This document shows positions 53,886 to 64,000 of a stretch of DNA of 64,000 nt, in pieces; position 1 is the stretch's first letter; every line of letters starts with the position of its first letter. This DNA comes from Asterias rubens (Eukaryota; Echinodermata; Asteroidea; Forcipulatida; Asteriidae). The stretch lies in NCBI RefSeq assembly GCF_902459465.1, contig NC_047078.1, positions 4,178,333 to 4,242,332 on the forward strand, in the 5' to 3' direction. The translations under genes and the position numbers were made by a program. Under the pieces are notes generated by a model that saw nothing but the letters and a program-made list of their open reading frames with translations, was not told the origin of the DNA and ran no database searches.

Positions 53886-54145
53886 CCACTTGAAAATTCT
53901 GCTGTCCCTTCGCAATATTTGAGGGGTTACCCTAGCTGGGCAGTTTCCAGGAAATGTGCAGCCAAGGAAGCAGCAACTGTAGAAGATGGACTCATCTCCA
54001 ACATCTTAGATCACATCAGCAAGTACTTGGACCCCGTTACTACTGCTAATCTAGGCAAGAAGTTTGGAATACAGGGTGAACAACTGAACCAGATGCTGCT
54101 GCAATTGCCTTGGCCCGCAGCAAGATATTTAGTTTGTGCCTGGTG
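53886..54145 (+). CDS. orphan exon-like ORF, death-domain-like
   Basis: An open stretch between PPOX and BUD13 on the + strand, bounded by a possible acceptor (poly-T then CAAAG) and a donor-like GTAAAT. It reads EDGLISNILDHISKYLDPVT, LGKKFGIQGEQLNQML and ends LVCAW. The spacing of hydrophobics, LGxKxGI and a final CAW resembles death-fold domains seen in marine invertebrate proteins, but this is a pattern impression only. No partner exons or start were found nearby, so it may be a pseudo-exon or gene relic. Confidence 0.35.
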
Positions 54146-54470
54146 GTAAATGCCTTGATATATAATTACAAAAAAGTATCAATTATGTATTTTCAATGAA
54201 CAACTCAACTTCAAACTTCTTTTTATTTTCTCGCATCTCTTGGTGTTTCTACTTTCAAAACTTTTGTACCAAAGGTGATATCAACATGGGGTTAAAACAG
54301 TATTGAAGCATACATTATGCTGTTTTAAAACTTACAAAATGATAAATGACATAGATCGACAAACTACTCATTTTGCTATTACTATTACCATGTCTGCAGC
54401 AGAATTTGTAAAATTACCATGATGGAGAGTTTCATTGATGAATTACGAAATACATAAATTGGATTAGAAA

Positions 54471-54785
54471 CTTTTGCATGATGGATACACCAAGTGAAAA
54501 TACTGGGCCCAATTTCTTGGCCCTTCTTACTGCATAATTCTGCGCTTACGATCACGATTCCCCACTTACGTACAAGCGCCGCATTACTGAGCTAGCCTTG
54601 TGAACAAAGAATGCCTAGTAACGTGGAGTACGCACGCGCAGAAGCCAAAATTCACTGCTAACTCGTGAAATACGCTTGCCGCAAGCACAGAATTCCCTGC
54701 TTCCGTAAGGGCCGATTCTGTGCTTAGCAGAGCCATGAAATTGGGCCCAGGTCTTTGACAATACTAAAGGTGTCCAGTGTCTTTG
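54471..54785. mobile_element. F1 MITE remnant split by a GGGCCC MITE
   Basis: gatacaccaagtgaaaatact (F1) stops at 54,504; aggtctttgacaatac...gtgtccagtgtctttga (F1) resumes at 54,749. The element at 54505-54748 lies between with ends gggcccaatttcttgg and catgaaattgggccc. Overlaps the BUD13 3' flank. Confidence 0.82.
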
Positions 54786-54803
54786 AGCTTCACAACATCT
54801 TCC

Positions 54804-54979
54804 CTACATATCCTCTATGCTCCATTTATAAGCAATCTCCTTCATTGCTTTCTTATCTGCCTGTCGTATCATTGATTTCTTCTCGAAGCCATTGGAGCGG
54901 TCCGCCCCATCCCATCGGTAACCAGGCATGATGTTGAAGCGATTTGGAGGCGGCGGTGGACCCTTGTATTTGGGCTTCT
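54804..54979 (-). CDS. BUD13: BUD13 exon 6, terminal
   Basis: It reads [35 protein letters not shown] and ends KWSIEDM with TAG at 54804-54806. This is the most conserved BUD13 segment, which contacts the RES partner. A possible AATAAA signal on the - strand lies at 54222-54227, inferred only. Confidence 0.96.
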
Positions 54980-57900
54980 CTGTAAAAAAAAAAAAGATAT
55001 TGAAAGGTTTTTTAATTTTGGTTTTTACCCATACACCAATGTGTGTTAGCACTGTATACTCAGTACTTTCCCCGAGTCCTGTGAAATAATATCACAGGCA
55101 TGTTACTCGGGTGGGAATCAAAATCAACCCCCTTGCAATTCTAGAGCAGTGTCTTGCCAACTAGACTAGCGAGACTGCCCGGTAGCTAGAGGCAGTTCAA
55201 ATCTTATGTTTTGGCAGCGGGTACCGCAACAATATAATGGATGTTAAATTTGAAAGTTACTTTACATAAAAAAATCCATCAGAAAAAACAGTAAAATTAG
55301 TAACAGACAGAAATTGCTGAAAATCCGAAGCAAATAAGTCCATGCAGGAAGAACAATCACAAATAAGAATACACAATTGGAGAAGTAGTTCCTCTTTCAG
55401 ATTCAAATTTTGGGCCATAAAAACTGTTGTCTTTTTTTACATATTATTGCACTACTTCAAAATGGAATATTTTTCAATGCGATTTGTTAATATTATACAA
55501 AAATACTTAATAATAATAAAAGTGATTATTGATAATAATAGCGATTTCTCAAAAATGCATCCACCTTTTGAAATGAACCTTTCAGATGTTTTATTTAAAC
55601 ATTTACATATATATATAGGATTAAAGGCACTGGACACGTTTGGTAATTGTCAATGACCAGTATTCTCACTTCGTGTTTCCCAACATATGCATCAAATCAT
55701 AAATCTTTGAAAATTTTGACGCATTTGGTCATTGAAGTTGCAAGAGAATAATAAAAGAAAAAACACCCTTGTTGCCCAAATTTGTTTGCTTTCTCAGATG
55801 CCTAATAAAATGCTTCAGGTCAGATACTTTAATATTTGAGTAAGAAATTTCCTCTTTCTCAAAAACTATGTTTCTTCAGAGGGAGCCGTTTCTCACAATG
55901 TTTTATACTATCAACAGCTCTCCATTGCTCGTTACCAAGTAAGTTTTTATGCAAAAATGTTATTTTTAGTAATTGCCAATAGTGTCCAGTGCCTTTAAAT
56001 TTACAAAAAAAGTTTTTTGAAAATTTCACCCGATGGCCTGTTTTGGCTTGTTTCTTCGCTTGATCGTATTACCATGGTCTCTTTATTGAATTTGTGCCAT
56101 TGCATGGTGGGGTATCAATATTATTTGGTTTGCGGTAACACCATGTGTGTGTCTACTTGCCAGGTAGAGTTTGTTCTTAGAGAACTGTCTTTCTTTATTC
56201 TACTACCTCGAAGTAGATTTATCGGATGTTCGGGAGACTTACCAGTTCTGAAAAGAACTGTCTTGCTTTGTAATGGTCTCTTACCCTTAACGCCACTAGC
56301 AGCTCGTTTCTGCGATTGTTTCTTCTGCAAGAAGGCCATCATCGGATCCCCGTCTCGGTCCTGCTCCTTCAACATGGCGTCCAGGTCGTTGTCATCTCGG
56401 TAACGGGCCAGCGGTTTGTCCATCTCATGAAGAGCTTCTTGAACGACCTGTTTTTGCTGAGCACTCTGAGCAACACTGGAAGGAGAAGGAAAGATTATAT
56501 CTCTTAGTTTGAAGATAATAATAACAATAATAATGTTTTTATTTGTTATTATTTTAATAAGTTTTCAACCTCATTAGTCGTCAAATTTTTGCGCAAAAAA
56601 AAAGTGAACATCACAGAGCAATACTTTCAGGAGAGTTGCGTAAATTCATCTGACGGAGACAACAATTATTATCAGGAAATTGATTTACTCATTTCTCATA
56701 AACTACAGCACCTCAGCAATTTTATTGGAAGTTTTCTATCATTATCTTCGGACCGAGTAAGTGAAATGTAAATCTTTTGGCATAATGTTTTGTGTGGTAC
56801 ATAGAGTACGCACACCCTTTAAGGACACATGAGTGTCATAACTGGGACTCGAACCCACACTTTGCTGATCAGAAACATCAGAGCTTGAGTTCTCCATCTC
56901 CATCTCCATTGGTTCAGTCAGCAAAATATCCTGCCGGATACATCTACGCGTACTTGCGCACTGCGTGTGGAAATAGACTACTACATGTATTTATTGTTGC
57001 TTATATGTCCCTTGAATTTAGCTAGGGTTGTGCTGTTCACAGCAGCCGACGAGAGTGAGTTCCAGAGTTTAACAGTTGATACGAAGAATTAATCTTTGAA
57101 GGCCCAAGCTTTATGGCTGACTTGAGTGAATTTTTGGTTGTTTCCCCTTGTATCTCTGGTATTGGGCTGAACATAGTTGTGAAGTGGAATGTCAACCAAC
57201 CCATTTTTCATCTTGTAGAGCATACATAATTTCTGTTGATTTCTTCTGTTCTGTAGTGTGTCCCATCCCAAGTCATCTAGAAGTTTAGTAACAGTTCAGT
57301 GTCCTTATACACTCGAGCCACAACATGCCAATAGGAGACTTTCCAACGCTAGGTGGCAGCAGACATACCGGGTAAATTTCCATTGTTTACGTAGTTCTGA
57401 ACATGCGCATAATTCTGAGAACAATGGATTTACCCGGTAAGTCTGCTGCCCTCTATCGTCCCAGAAAGTCTCCCATTCTGGTTAATGTTTAGTGCGCAAC
57501 ATGTTAACCGATTTACACATAACTATAGATGTCAGATTGGAGATCACGTACTTACCCTTTTCCCCACTCCAGGAATTTCTCATCATCTTGGGCTTTCTTA
57601 GCCTCGTCTTCTCTCTTCTGTCGTTTTTCGGCTTTCAGATCTCTTGCTTTGCCAGACTTGTCTCGGAAAACAGTTTCTTGAAAGTAAACACAATTTCAAA
57701 TTCAATATCTTCGTTGTTAGTAAGACGCTGTTCTAGAATTGCAAAAGTCGTAGGTTCGAATCTCACCCAAGTTATATGCCTGTGATCTTTTACACAGAGC
57801 ATGGTAATGTACTGAGTATACAGTGCTAACACACATTGTTACTGAATTGACAGGTATAATTATCAGACAAAAGGCAATATTTTAAATTTTAAATATATTA

Positions 57901-60900
57901 ATTAAACTTTGAATTTTACCCATACACCGATGTTTGTAGCACTGTATACACAGTACTTTCCCGTGTCCTGTCAAAAAATATCACCGGCATTTTACTCGGT
58001 GGGATTCGAACCCACGACCAGTAAATCTAGTGTAGTGTCTTACCAACTAGACTAGTACCGAGGTTGCCCGGTAGCTAGAGGCAGTTTGAATCCTATGTTT
58101 TGGCCCCGATGAGCATACTTCGTTTTATTACTACAAAGTGAGATAATGTGATTCATTTGAAAAACGCAAGAGTAAAAGACAGCCTGACATTTTTGGTCTT
58201 GCGTTTACTGGCCCCATGTTATTATCACTGGTCTTGGACCACAGGTCCAGTGTAAAATTTGAGCCCTGATGCTGGTGTTCTAAGAGCAATGTTTCTCCGT
58301 TTCTTACTTACGGGCATTTCTTCCAGACACGTCATCATCCATCTTATTGTACATGTCAGCATCCCGGCGTCTTGACTCCTCATTTTCTCGTCTCATTGAC
58401 TTGGCGTCAGACAAACCTGCCTTGGTTCCTGTTAATAGACATGGGGCGAGAGGATATTTACAGAAACCAATACTTCACAATGACTACAGTAAATATTCAG
58501 CAGAAATAAAGACACTTCATTCTCAGGGATGAGAGACAAAAAAAGTTCTTAAACTTAGATCCAAATCCATACATCGCATTGATGGCGTTTCAACATTTTG
58601 ATAACCACTGGAGTTATAGATTCCAAGGCGTCGTTGGTAACAGTATCCTCAGCACTAGAGAAGTAGATTAAAGGGCCTGACTTATTTAATTTTGAGAAAA
58701 ATACAGCATTTTTTATACCAGGTAGATTTTAAAAGGTCTCAATTCAGAAAAAAAGACTGAACTACATGGTACGTGTATCTCTTCCCTGAATCGCCCTTAA
58801 AGGGAAGATACATTTGATAATCATCTTTAAAGGAACACGTTGCCTTGGATCGGAGGAGTTGGTCTATGAAAAGCGTTTGAAACCGTTTGTTATGAAATGC
58901 ATATGGTTAGAAAGATGTTTTAAAAGTAGAATATAATGATCCACACAAGTATCACTCAAAATTGCAGAGTTTTCATTTTACATCGCGAACTAACACGGTC
59001 GGCCATTTATGGGAGTCAAAGTTTTGACTCCCATGTCGACGAGGTAAAACGAAAACCACGCAATTTTGAGGCATATTTGTGTAGATCATTGTATTCTACT
59101 TTTACAACATCTTTCTAACCATATCGATTTTGTAACAAACGATTACAGGACGCTTTTCAAAGACCAACTCAACCGATCCAAGGCAACGTGTTCCTTTAAA
59201 ATTAGAAGCAATTAAAACTTGTTTGGTTAGGGCCATACAGTGCACAGTTTTTGATGGCATAAAGCATGTTAAGAAATTGTTCACATCGAAGCAATTCTGT
59301 AAAAACATGATCAGTCGGAAACACAATTCTCAGATTATGTATTCCTGTATGCAGCATCTAAACAGAAAATAAAACACAAATAAATAGTCACCTGAAAGCG
59401 TCTTCTCTGGGCGTCTGTCGACTCTTCCATCCTCCTTTAATCTTCTCGTTGCATCAGCATCCCTTCTCCTCGGTGACGAATCACGCTCTTGCTTAATCTT
59501 GCGTGCCCCAGGTGTAACTTGTCTTGAATTGTCTCTCCGGACAGGCGAGAAATCTGAGTCAGAGCCTCTTGTTCGAGATCCTCTGGCGCTGCCGCTACTT
59601 TTGTCGTCCTGTTTAGGTTGCCTTCTTCTGGGTGGGGACAGGTCCTCATCTGAATCATGTCGCGTTTGTCTTCTGGCAGGTGATCTGTTACCCTGTGTAT
59701 TACCCCGTCTGTCATGTCCTTTCCGTGGTGGGGACAAATCTGAGTCGGACCCTCTTGTGTGAGTCTGTCTGGCATGACGACCACTTTCTTGCTTTGGATG
59801 TTCTCGTCTAGGTGGGGAAAGATCTGAGTCAGAATCGTGCCTGGATGATTTCTTGGCTTTTGCTCTACTATCTCTCTTTGTATCACCCCTTCTGTCATGT
59901 CCCTTCCTTGGTGGAGATAGGTCAGAGTCTGAATCATTCCTTGATGTTTGTTTGGCTTGTGGTCTATTACCCTTTGTCTCACCCCGTCTGACCTGTCCTC
60001 GTCTGGGTGGGGATAGATCTGAATCTGAATCATGCCTAGTAGTTTCACTCCTTCTTGGAGGCTCTGATCGGGATTTTGAATTCCTGACTGGAGACAAGTC
60101 AAAATCGGATGATGCTGAGCGACGGGAGATTCGTTGTTTTCTGTGAACATCTTTACTCCTTGAAGACTTTCGCTGCCGTTGTCTAATGGGGGAAATATCT
60201 GAGTTTGAAGAATGGCGTGAAACTGCCTTTCTTTGAGGGGATGCATCAGAATCCGTGTCAAGTCTTTGTCGCCTCGAAGTGGGTTTACGAGACGGGGAAA
60301 GATCCGACTCTGATGAGTCATGACGGGTTCTCCTTCCAGCTGAGCTCCGTCTTGGTGGAGACTGGTCACCATCTGAGACCTCTTCCTTATCTTTACCCAT
60401 CTGCTTCCATTTGTTACTGGTCCGATACTGCTCCAGGATCACCTCTTCCTTGGGTCGATTGTCGATGATGTCGGCAATGAGGGGAGTCTCGTCATCATTG
60501 AGAGGGTTGTGAAGGTCATCTTGCTGTTCGGTCAGGGCCAGCGCCTTGATGTCTACATCATCATCAACAATTGTGAAGGTACTAAAGGTATGGAAAGCAA
60601 GAAAATACTTAAGGCTATGCATGGTATGGTGGAAAATACTAAGTAATTAAGGTTTGCGAAATTGCAATGTTATTGACACAACAATGTAAACATCATGGGC
60701 AAAGCAACCACAAAAATAAGTCAATAAATCATGTTTTATATGTACTGGACGCCTCCAAATATCTGTTGTTACCATGAACACTAAAGTTCAAGTTGATTTC
60801 AACAACCCTTGTCCTCCTGCACAAAAAAACAAACCAAAAGCCACCCCAACATAGTTGCGATAATGTTACCCCACTCCCAACAGCGTCGCCGACTGGGACG

Positions 60901-62426
60901 CTGTCGGGAGGTCGGGAGGACAGTTATTGAATAATAAGTTCATTGTCATAAATAATTTTAATGATTAGACAAAATAAAAGCTTGGGATCGAGTTAACCTA
61001 AAATACTAGTATTTAAAAAAAAAACGTGATGATGATGTCATCATCATGATCGAATGATGATTAATGTATTTTATTCATAAATAAAGTCTTTCTTAAAATA
61101 AAATAAGAAAGTGTCTTTCCCTTAACTAAGTTATTTACTTCATAAATCATCATACAACAGTTACTTACTACTATAGTATAGTAGTGTAGTCATGGTAGCC
61201 CTTTGATTTGCCTCATTTTAGTTTGTCTGCTCTTACTTCATTTTAACAGTAGCCTATTATAACACTGTATAAAAATATAATAAAAGAGGCAATCGGCCGC
61301 CCCCCCCCCCCCGACTCTCGAGTTGTCGTACTGCAACTTTGTGCAACCGTTCGTTTGGTGACTGACTTACTGAGTGAGACTTAGCCCCACTTGTGTGGCC
61401 AAGGATAGCTGAATCCTTAGCCACGTACACGTCCACACCATTTCCTCATGCAGCTAAGAAATAAAACAATTATGGCGCCTTATCTACGAGCCACCCGGCA
61501 GTATAAACCGGCTATATGTGTTCACCTATGTAACTCTTGGCTCGCTTTGTGTGTATTGAAAAGTGAAACAAATAAAAAATGTAAAAGAAATTTTTAACAA
61601 TAACTTTGCTACGTTTTGCCGACTCTAATTTCATCGTTTCATACACAGCACAGCCATCTTGGAATATGTGAATCAGCATGACGTCATCGGCCTGCCGAGC
61701 TGTGGGCCCGTGAGGGCGCCAATACAAATCAACGGCTGTTTTATGTGAATTAAGCTTGTGTACTTTTTTGGTGAACTACGCAGCACGTGCGCGTAAAAAG
61801 TACACAAGCTTAATTCACATAAAACAGCCGTTGATTTGTATTCGCACCCTCACCTCGGCAGGCCGATGACGTCATGTTGATTCGCATATTCCAAGATGGC
61901 TGCGCCATGTACGAAACAATGAAATTAGAGTCGACGAAAGGTAGCAAAGTTATCCTTAACATTAACAATTTCTTTTTAAAATGTTATTTGTTTCACTTTT
62001 CAAATTCAATACACACAAAGCAAGCTTAGAGTTAGGTGAACACATTCAGTCAGTTTCTACTGCCGGGTGGCTCGTAGATAAGGCGCCAGAATTGTTTTAT
62101 TTCTTAGCTGCATGAGGAAATGGTGTGGACGTGTAGATTCAGCTATCCTCATGATCCTTTTGGCCACACAAGTGGGGCTAAGAAGAGACTGAGAGTTGAG
62201 ACTGAGACAGAGAGAGTGAGTGAGTGAGTGGTGAGACTGAGAGGAGGCAAATGTTTTACATTTTGTAAAGACATGCTAATGCTATTGTTCAAGTAATCAG
62301 ATTTGCTTACCGAGTAACTTTCACACTTGTCTTCACTTTCTTTCTGCGTTTTTTCTTGCTCGAATCGTCAGGCTCTGCAGACATGTAGCGTTTCAGATAT
62401 TCTTTCTGATCTATGGGGAGCGCCAT
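54804..62426 (-). CDS. BUD13: BUD13 homolog, complete, 6 exons
   Basis: Subunit of the RES (retention and splicing) complex of the activated spliceosome, acting in the nucleus with SNIP1/Pml1 and RBMX2/Snu17. Exons in gene order: 62311-62426, 59392-60581, 58312-58428, 57556-57676, 56285-56475, 54804-54979; all GT..AG with one frame, 636 residues (human about 619). The start reads [15 protein letters not shown]. The large exon 2 holds many [17 protein letters not shown] repeats. The conserved C terminus reads [51 protein letters not shown] and KWSIEDM. ATG at 62426 sits in CAAAATGGCGCTC, a good start context. Antisense open frames in exon 2 are by-products of the repeat. Confidence 0.95.
55017..55215 (-). 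mobile_element. SINE S2, reverse, in BUD13 intron 5
   Basis: ttacccatacaccaatgtgt...cgggtgggaatcaaaatcaa...ctagaggcagttcaaatctt. Confidence 0.8.
55625..55994. mobile_element. TTAA MITE F1/F2 hybrid-like
   Basis: TTAA at 55621-55624 and 55995-55998. Left end AGGCACTGGACACGTTTGG mixes F1 and F2 positions. Confidence 0.85.
56285..56475 (-). CDS. BUD13: BUD13 exon 5
   Basis: It reads [40 protein letters not shown] and [11 protein letters not shown]. It matches the KPLARYIDDEDLDRMLREQEREGDPM block. Donor GTAAGA after GTT AAG G. Confidence 0.95.
56600..56800. repeat. partial F5 foldback repeat
   Basis: ctcatttctcataaactaca, gcacctcagcaattttattg and ctatcattatcttcgga match the right arm of F5. 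Confidence 0.55.
56820..56900 (-). mobile_element. SINE S1 tRNA-head fragment
   Basis: gggactcgaacccacacttt and cagagcttgagttctcc, the inverse of the S1 B box region. Confidence 0.6.
56995..57271 (-). mobile_element. CR1-type LINE fragment, RT C-terminus
   Basis: Reads [43 protein letters not shown] and, after one stop, [14 protein letters not shown]. This is the G-W-L-E-R..Y-K..N-G-L-V..LWNSL block of CR1-like elements. In BUD13 intron 4. Confidence 0.8.
57334..57473. mobile_element. foldback MITE with CTCF-like arms
   Basis: ggagactttccaacgctaggtggcagcagac pairs with gtctgctgccctctatcgtcccagaaagtctcc; inner ccgggtaaatttccattg / caatggatttacccgg. Confidence 0.85.
57556..57676 (-). CDS. BUD13: BUD13 exon 4
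   Basis: It reads [20 protein letters not shown] and KFLEWGKG, matching [15 protein letters not shown] and QWGKGLAQ. Acceptor CTTTCAAG, donor GTAAGT. Confidence 0.95.
57706..57838 (+). mobile_element. SINE S2, forward
   Basis: ttgttagtaagacgctgttctag, gtaggttcgaatctcaccc, then gagtatacagtgctaacaca. It touches BUD13 exon 4's upstream boundary region. Confidence 0.75.
57910..58103 (-). mobile_element. SINE S2, reverse
   Basis: ttacccatacaccgatgttt...tgggattcgaacccacgacc...ctagaggcagtttgaatcc. Inverted relative to the copy 70 bp away. Confidence 0.8.
58312..58428 (-). CDS. BUD13: BUD13 exon 3
   Basis: It reads [20 protein letters not shown] and ends DDDVSGRNA. It matches the SGAKTGLVLTDIQREQQE region at the start of the conserved C-terminal half. 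Donor GTAAGT. Confidence 0.9.
58831..59195. mobile_element. foldback MITE F4, second copy
   Basis: TTAA at 58827-58830 and 59196-59199. Ends AGGAACACGTTGCCTTGGAT and inverse. Confidence 0.88.
59392..60581 (-). CDS. BUD13: BUD13 exon 2: SR-like phospho-repeat
   Basis: It opens [20 protein letters not shown], then [19 protein letters not shown]. About fifteen degenerate repeats of [13 protein letters not shown] follow. These are Ser-Asp-Ser-Asp acidic CK2-like and Ser-Pro sites alternating with Arg, as in vertebrate BUD13. Acceptor CCTTTAG, donor GTGACT. Confidence 0.95.
60620..61300. other. BUD13 intron 1, proximal part
   Basis: AT-rich unique DNA. A degraded hairpin repeat (gttgcgataatgttacccc) lies at 60,855-60,920, and a poly-C tract of 14 at about 61,297-61,311. 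Confidence 0.5.
61381..62181. mobile_element. ~800-bp foldback element in BUD13 intron 1
   Basis: Two arms of about 390 bp (61381-61769 and 61795-62181) around a 25-bp loop. The innermost 48 bp pair perfectly; outer ends are ttagccccacttgtgtggcc and its inverse. No coding capacity. The arms carry ccaagatggctgcgcc and tgacgtca words. Confidence 0.92.
62311..62426 (-). CDS. BUD13: BUD13 exon 1
   Basis: It encodes [20 protein letters not shown] then a Lys/Arg-rich run (KKKRRKKVK) typical of a nuclear-localisation region. Donor GTAAGC after two bases of an Arg codon. Confidence 0.93.
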
Positions 62427-62462
62427 TTTGTTTGAGTGTTCACAAAATCCAGCAGATCTGCA

Positions 62463-62575
62463 GAGGGCGCTGTATAACATTTTGTTTCAGTATTTTTCTA
62501 AAACAAAAGAGGGCGCTGTTCAACATTTTGTTTTAGTACTTTTAAAGAGTCAACAGAGGGCGCTATCCAAGTAAG
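62463..62575. repeat. 46-bp direct repeat upstream of BUD13
   Basis: GAGGGCGCT occurs at 62463, 62509 and 62555, spaced 46 bp, with aacattttgttt.agtact between. It is 37-150 bp upstream of the BUD13 ATG. Confidence 0.85.
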
Positions 62576-63470
62576 TCGTTTTATCAAACTGCACGAAGCC
62601 CCGCCCCCTGGATTTTGTTTTTATGATTTATGATGTCTGAATTTCAAACCATCCGAAACCATCAGCACATATTGATTTTCAATTTAGTTTCTTGTCTGCC
62701 CAGTGAAAACCAAATATAATTTACCAAATTAAAACTTTTCAAAATTTTACTTTTTTTATTCTTATTATACCAAAAGATAATTTACAATCTAGGAGGAATA
62801 CACTATTGATAATTTTTAAACAAAAGATGACAACAAATACAGAAAAAGTACAGAGGTTTGGAAGTGCCATTCAGCTTCATGTGAGATCCGAATTCGGAAA
62901 TCATCTTCTTGAAGAAATTAGATGGCACTTCCTGAACACTGTATAAAAAAAACAAATTTAAACCTCCGAAATCCGATCTCTCTGCAAAAGTCCCGCCTTT
63001 TTTTGTCTGTATGGCCATGGAGTAAGAATTCTGTTTCGTTCCTACATAATAAGGCAAATTACAGCTTTCCTTTGGCCAATCTAGAACAGTTAACATAAAC
63101 AAAAATTATTATTGTAACACAATTCTATCACCGTTATTTGAAAGCTCCATTAAAGATTTTCAGAATATTTACCCCCAAAAACACCTCTATAACTATAGAT
63201 CATTTCCACCACCACCAGTGGGAATGTTCTATATTGAATTTGGGTCATTAGACTTTGGTTCAGCAGTTAATCTGCCTGGCCAAGGCAGTAAGCAGCCCTA
63301 CTGGTTTGTGCATGATCTAAGTCCAGTTTGGAAAAGGAATTATATAAACATAACAGGTGTTAGTTGTCTGGTAGCTTAACATTCATCTTAAATTATATCT
63401 CCCTTAGAAACCCAAGTAAATTCATTGCACATGATCAAACTCTTAAATTAACATCTCATACATTTTGATT
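62576..63470. other. intergenic sequence, nothing certain
   Basis: AT-rich. ggaagtgccatt...gatggcacttcc forms an inverted pair near 62,860-62,930. A 99-codon - strand frame at 62,803-63,102 has no recognisable domain. Confidence 0.45.
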
Positions 63471-63474
63471 AGGG

Positions 63475-64000
63475 CCCTGTTTCATTATCTGTTCAGCAGA
63501 CTGAACAGCTCAGTGAATTTCTTAGCTAAGCAAAAAATGAGTTGGGCACCAGTTGCAACAATGTCAATTTTAAGGAATTTTGGCTGGTAACCATTTCTGA
63601 AGATTTGTCAGTGCTTAAGAAAGTTTTTATGCTCACAGGCTCAATGTTAAAATATCAGATTTTTTTTATGTTCATGAATTCATTGACTCCTTGGTGGAGA
63701 GAAACAATTAATGGTAAGGTCACTAAGGTGTCTCTTAACCACATGTTGCCCAATCAGCTGCTCCATTAATACAAAACGCTCCAATCACAACAAGGGCAAT
63801 CAATTTGATCAAAACCAATTTCCTTAGAAAACATCACGAGTCGATACCGACCAACGACAAGTCATCGTTGTAGTTATGTGATGCTGCAAAGGGGCTGGTT
63901 GCTTGGGTCACATGACACTATACTGGTACCCTGCAGTGTGAGTGTTTATAATACGTCATTGGTATCCTGCCAGGGGTATCACATGACACTACACTGGTCC
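63475..64000. repeat. degraded dispersed repeat and terminal direct repeats
   Basis: 63,475-63,660 matches the repeat at 2,235-2,425 (ggcaccagttgcaacaatg, attttggctggtaacc). tcacatgacactatactggt and tcacatgacactacactggt recur 80 bp apart at the window end. Confidence 0.6.

Noticed and set aside
59437..60372. 311-codon ORF and other overlapping ORFs in BUD13 exon 2
   Set aside because: Shadow frames of the [12 protein letters not shown] repeat. Only the BUD13 frame matches a known protein and the splice phases.
62803..63102. 99-codon - strand ORF upstream of BUD13, considered as the end of a neighbouring gene such as ZPR1
   Set aside because: No recognisable motif of ZPR1 or another family, and no clear splice acceptor.

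Overview
This is metazoan nuclear DNA. It is AT-rich, with long introns, standard GT..AG splice sites, GC-richer exons, and dense short interspersed and inverted-repeat elements. The three genes are animal housekeeping or signalling genes. The repeat types (tRNA-derived SINEs ending in a GCGC-TATATAAG tail, many TTAA-flanked foldback MITEs, CR1/L2-like LINE scraps) and a SIK3-BUD13 neighbourhood suggest an invertebrate deuterostome. An echinoderm, probably a sea star, is my best inference; species cannot be read from the sequence.

Region 1 (1-23,377, + strand): the 3' three quarters of a salt-inducible kinase gene of SIK3 type. Twelve coding exons with consistent phases run from the kinase catalytic loop (HRDLKAEN) through DFG, the LKB1-type activation loop, a UBA-like domain, three basophilic phosphorylation-site exons (RRHT, RRASDG, RRASDG), a polyglutamine/His-Gln region and a terminal exon that reads as a KA1 domain. 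The N-terminal exons lie before base 1. About 1,339 residues are encoded here.

Region 2 (23,378-40,416): no gene recognised. It holds the presumptive SIK3 3'UTR, 34-bp and 35-bp minisatellites, many TTAA MITEs, and a 5.3-kb mosaic of interleaved tandem repeats at about 33.3-38.6 kb.

Region 3 (40,417-51,454, - strand): a complete 11-exon protoporphyrinogen oxidase gene (PPOX, 509 aa). Its introns are packed with MITEs, SINEs and a CR1/L2 LINE fragment.

Region 4 (51,455-54,803): the PPOX upstream region with nested hairpins, a MITE, and one orphan + strand exon-like ORF with a death-domain-like look.

Region 5 (54,804-62,426, - strand): a complete 6-exon BUD13 gene (636 aa), a spliceosome/RES-complex subunit, with an 800-bp foldback element in intron 1. 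From 62,427 to 64,000 there is the BUD13 upstream region and repeats only.

The three genes do not form one pathway: SIK3 is an LKB1-dependent kinase, PPOX is the penultimate haem-synthesis enzyme, BUD13 acts in pre-mRNA splicing. The linkage of SIK3 and BUD13, also linked on human chromosome 11q23, looks like conserved microsynteny. All gene models are hand-derived from splice motifs and reading frames; no database search was run.
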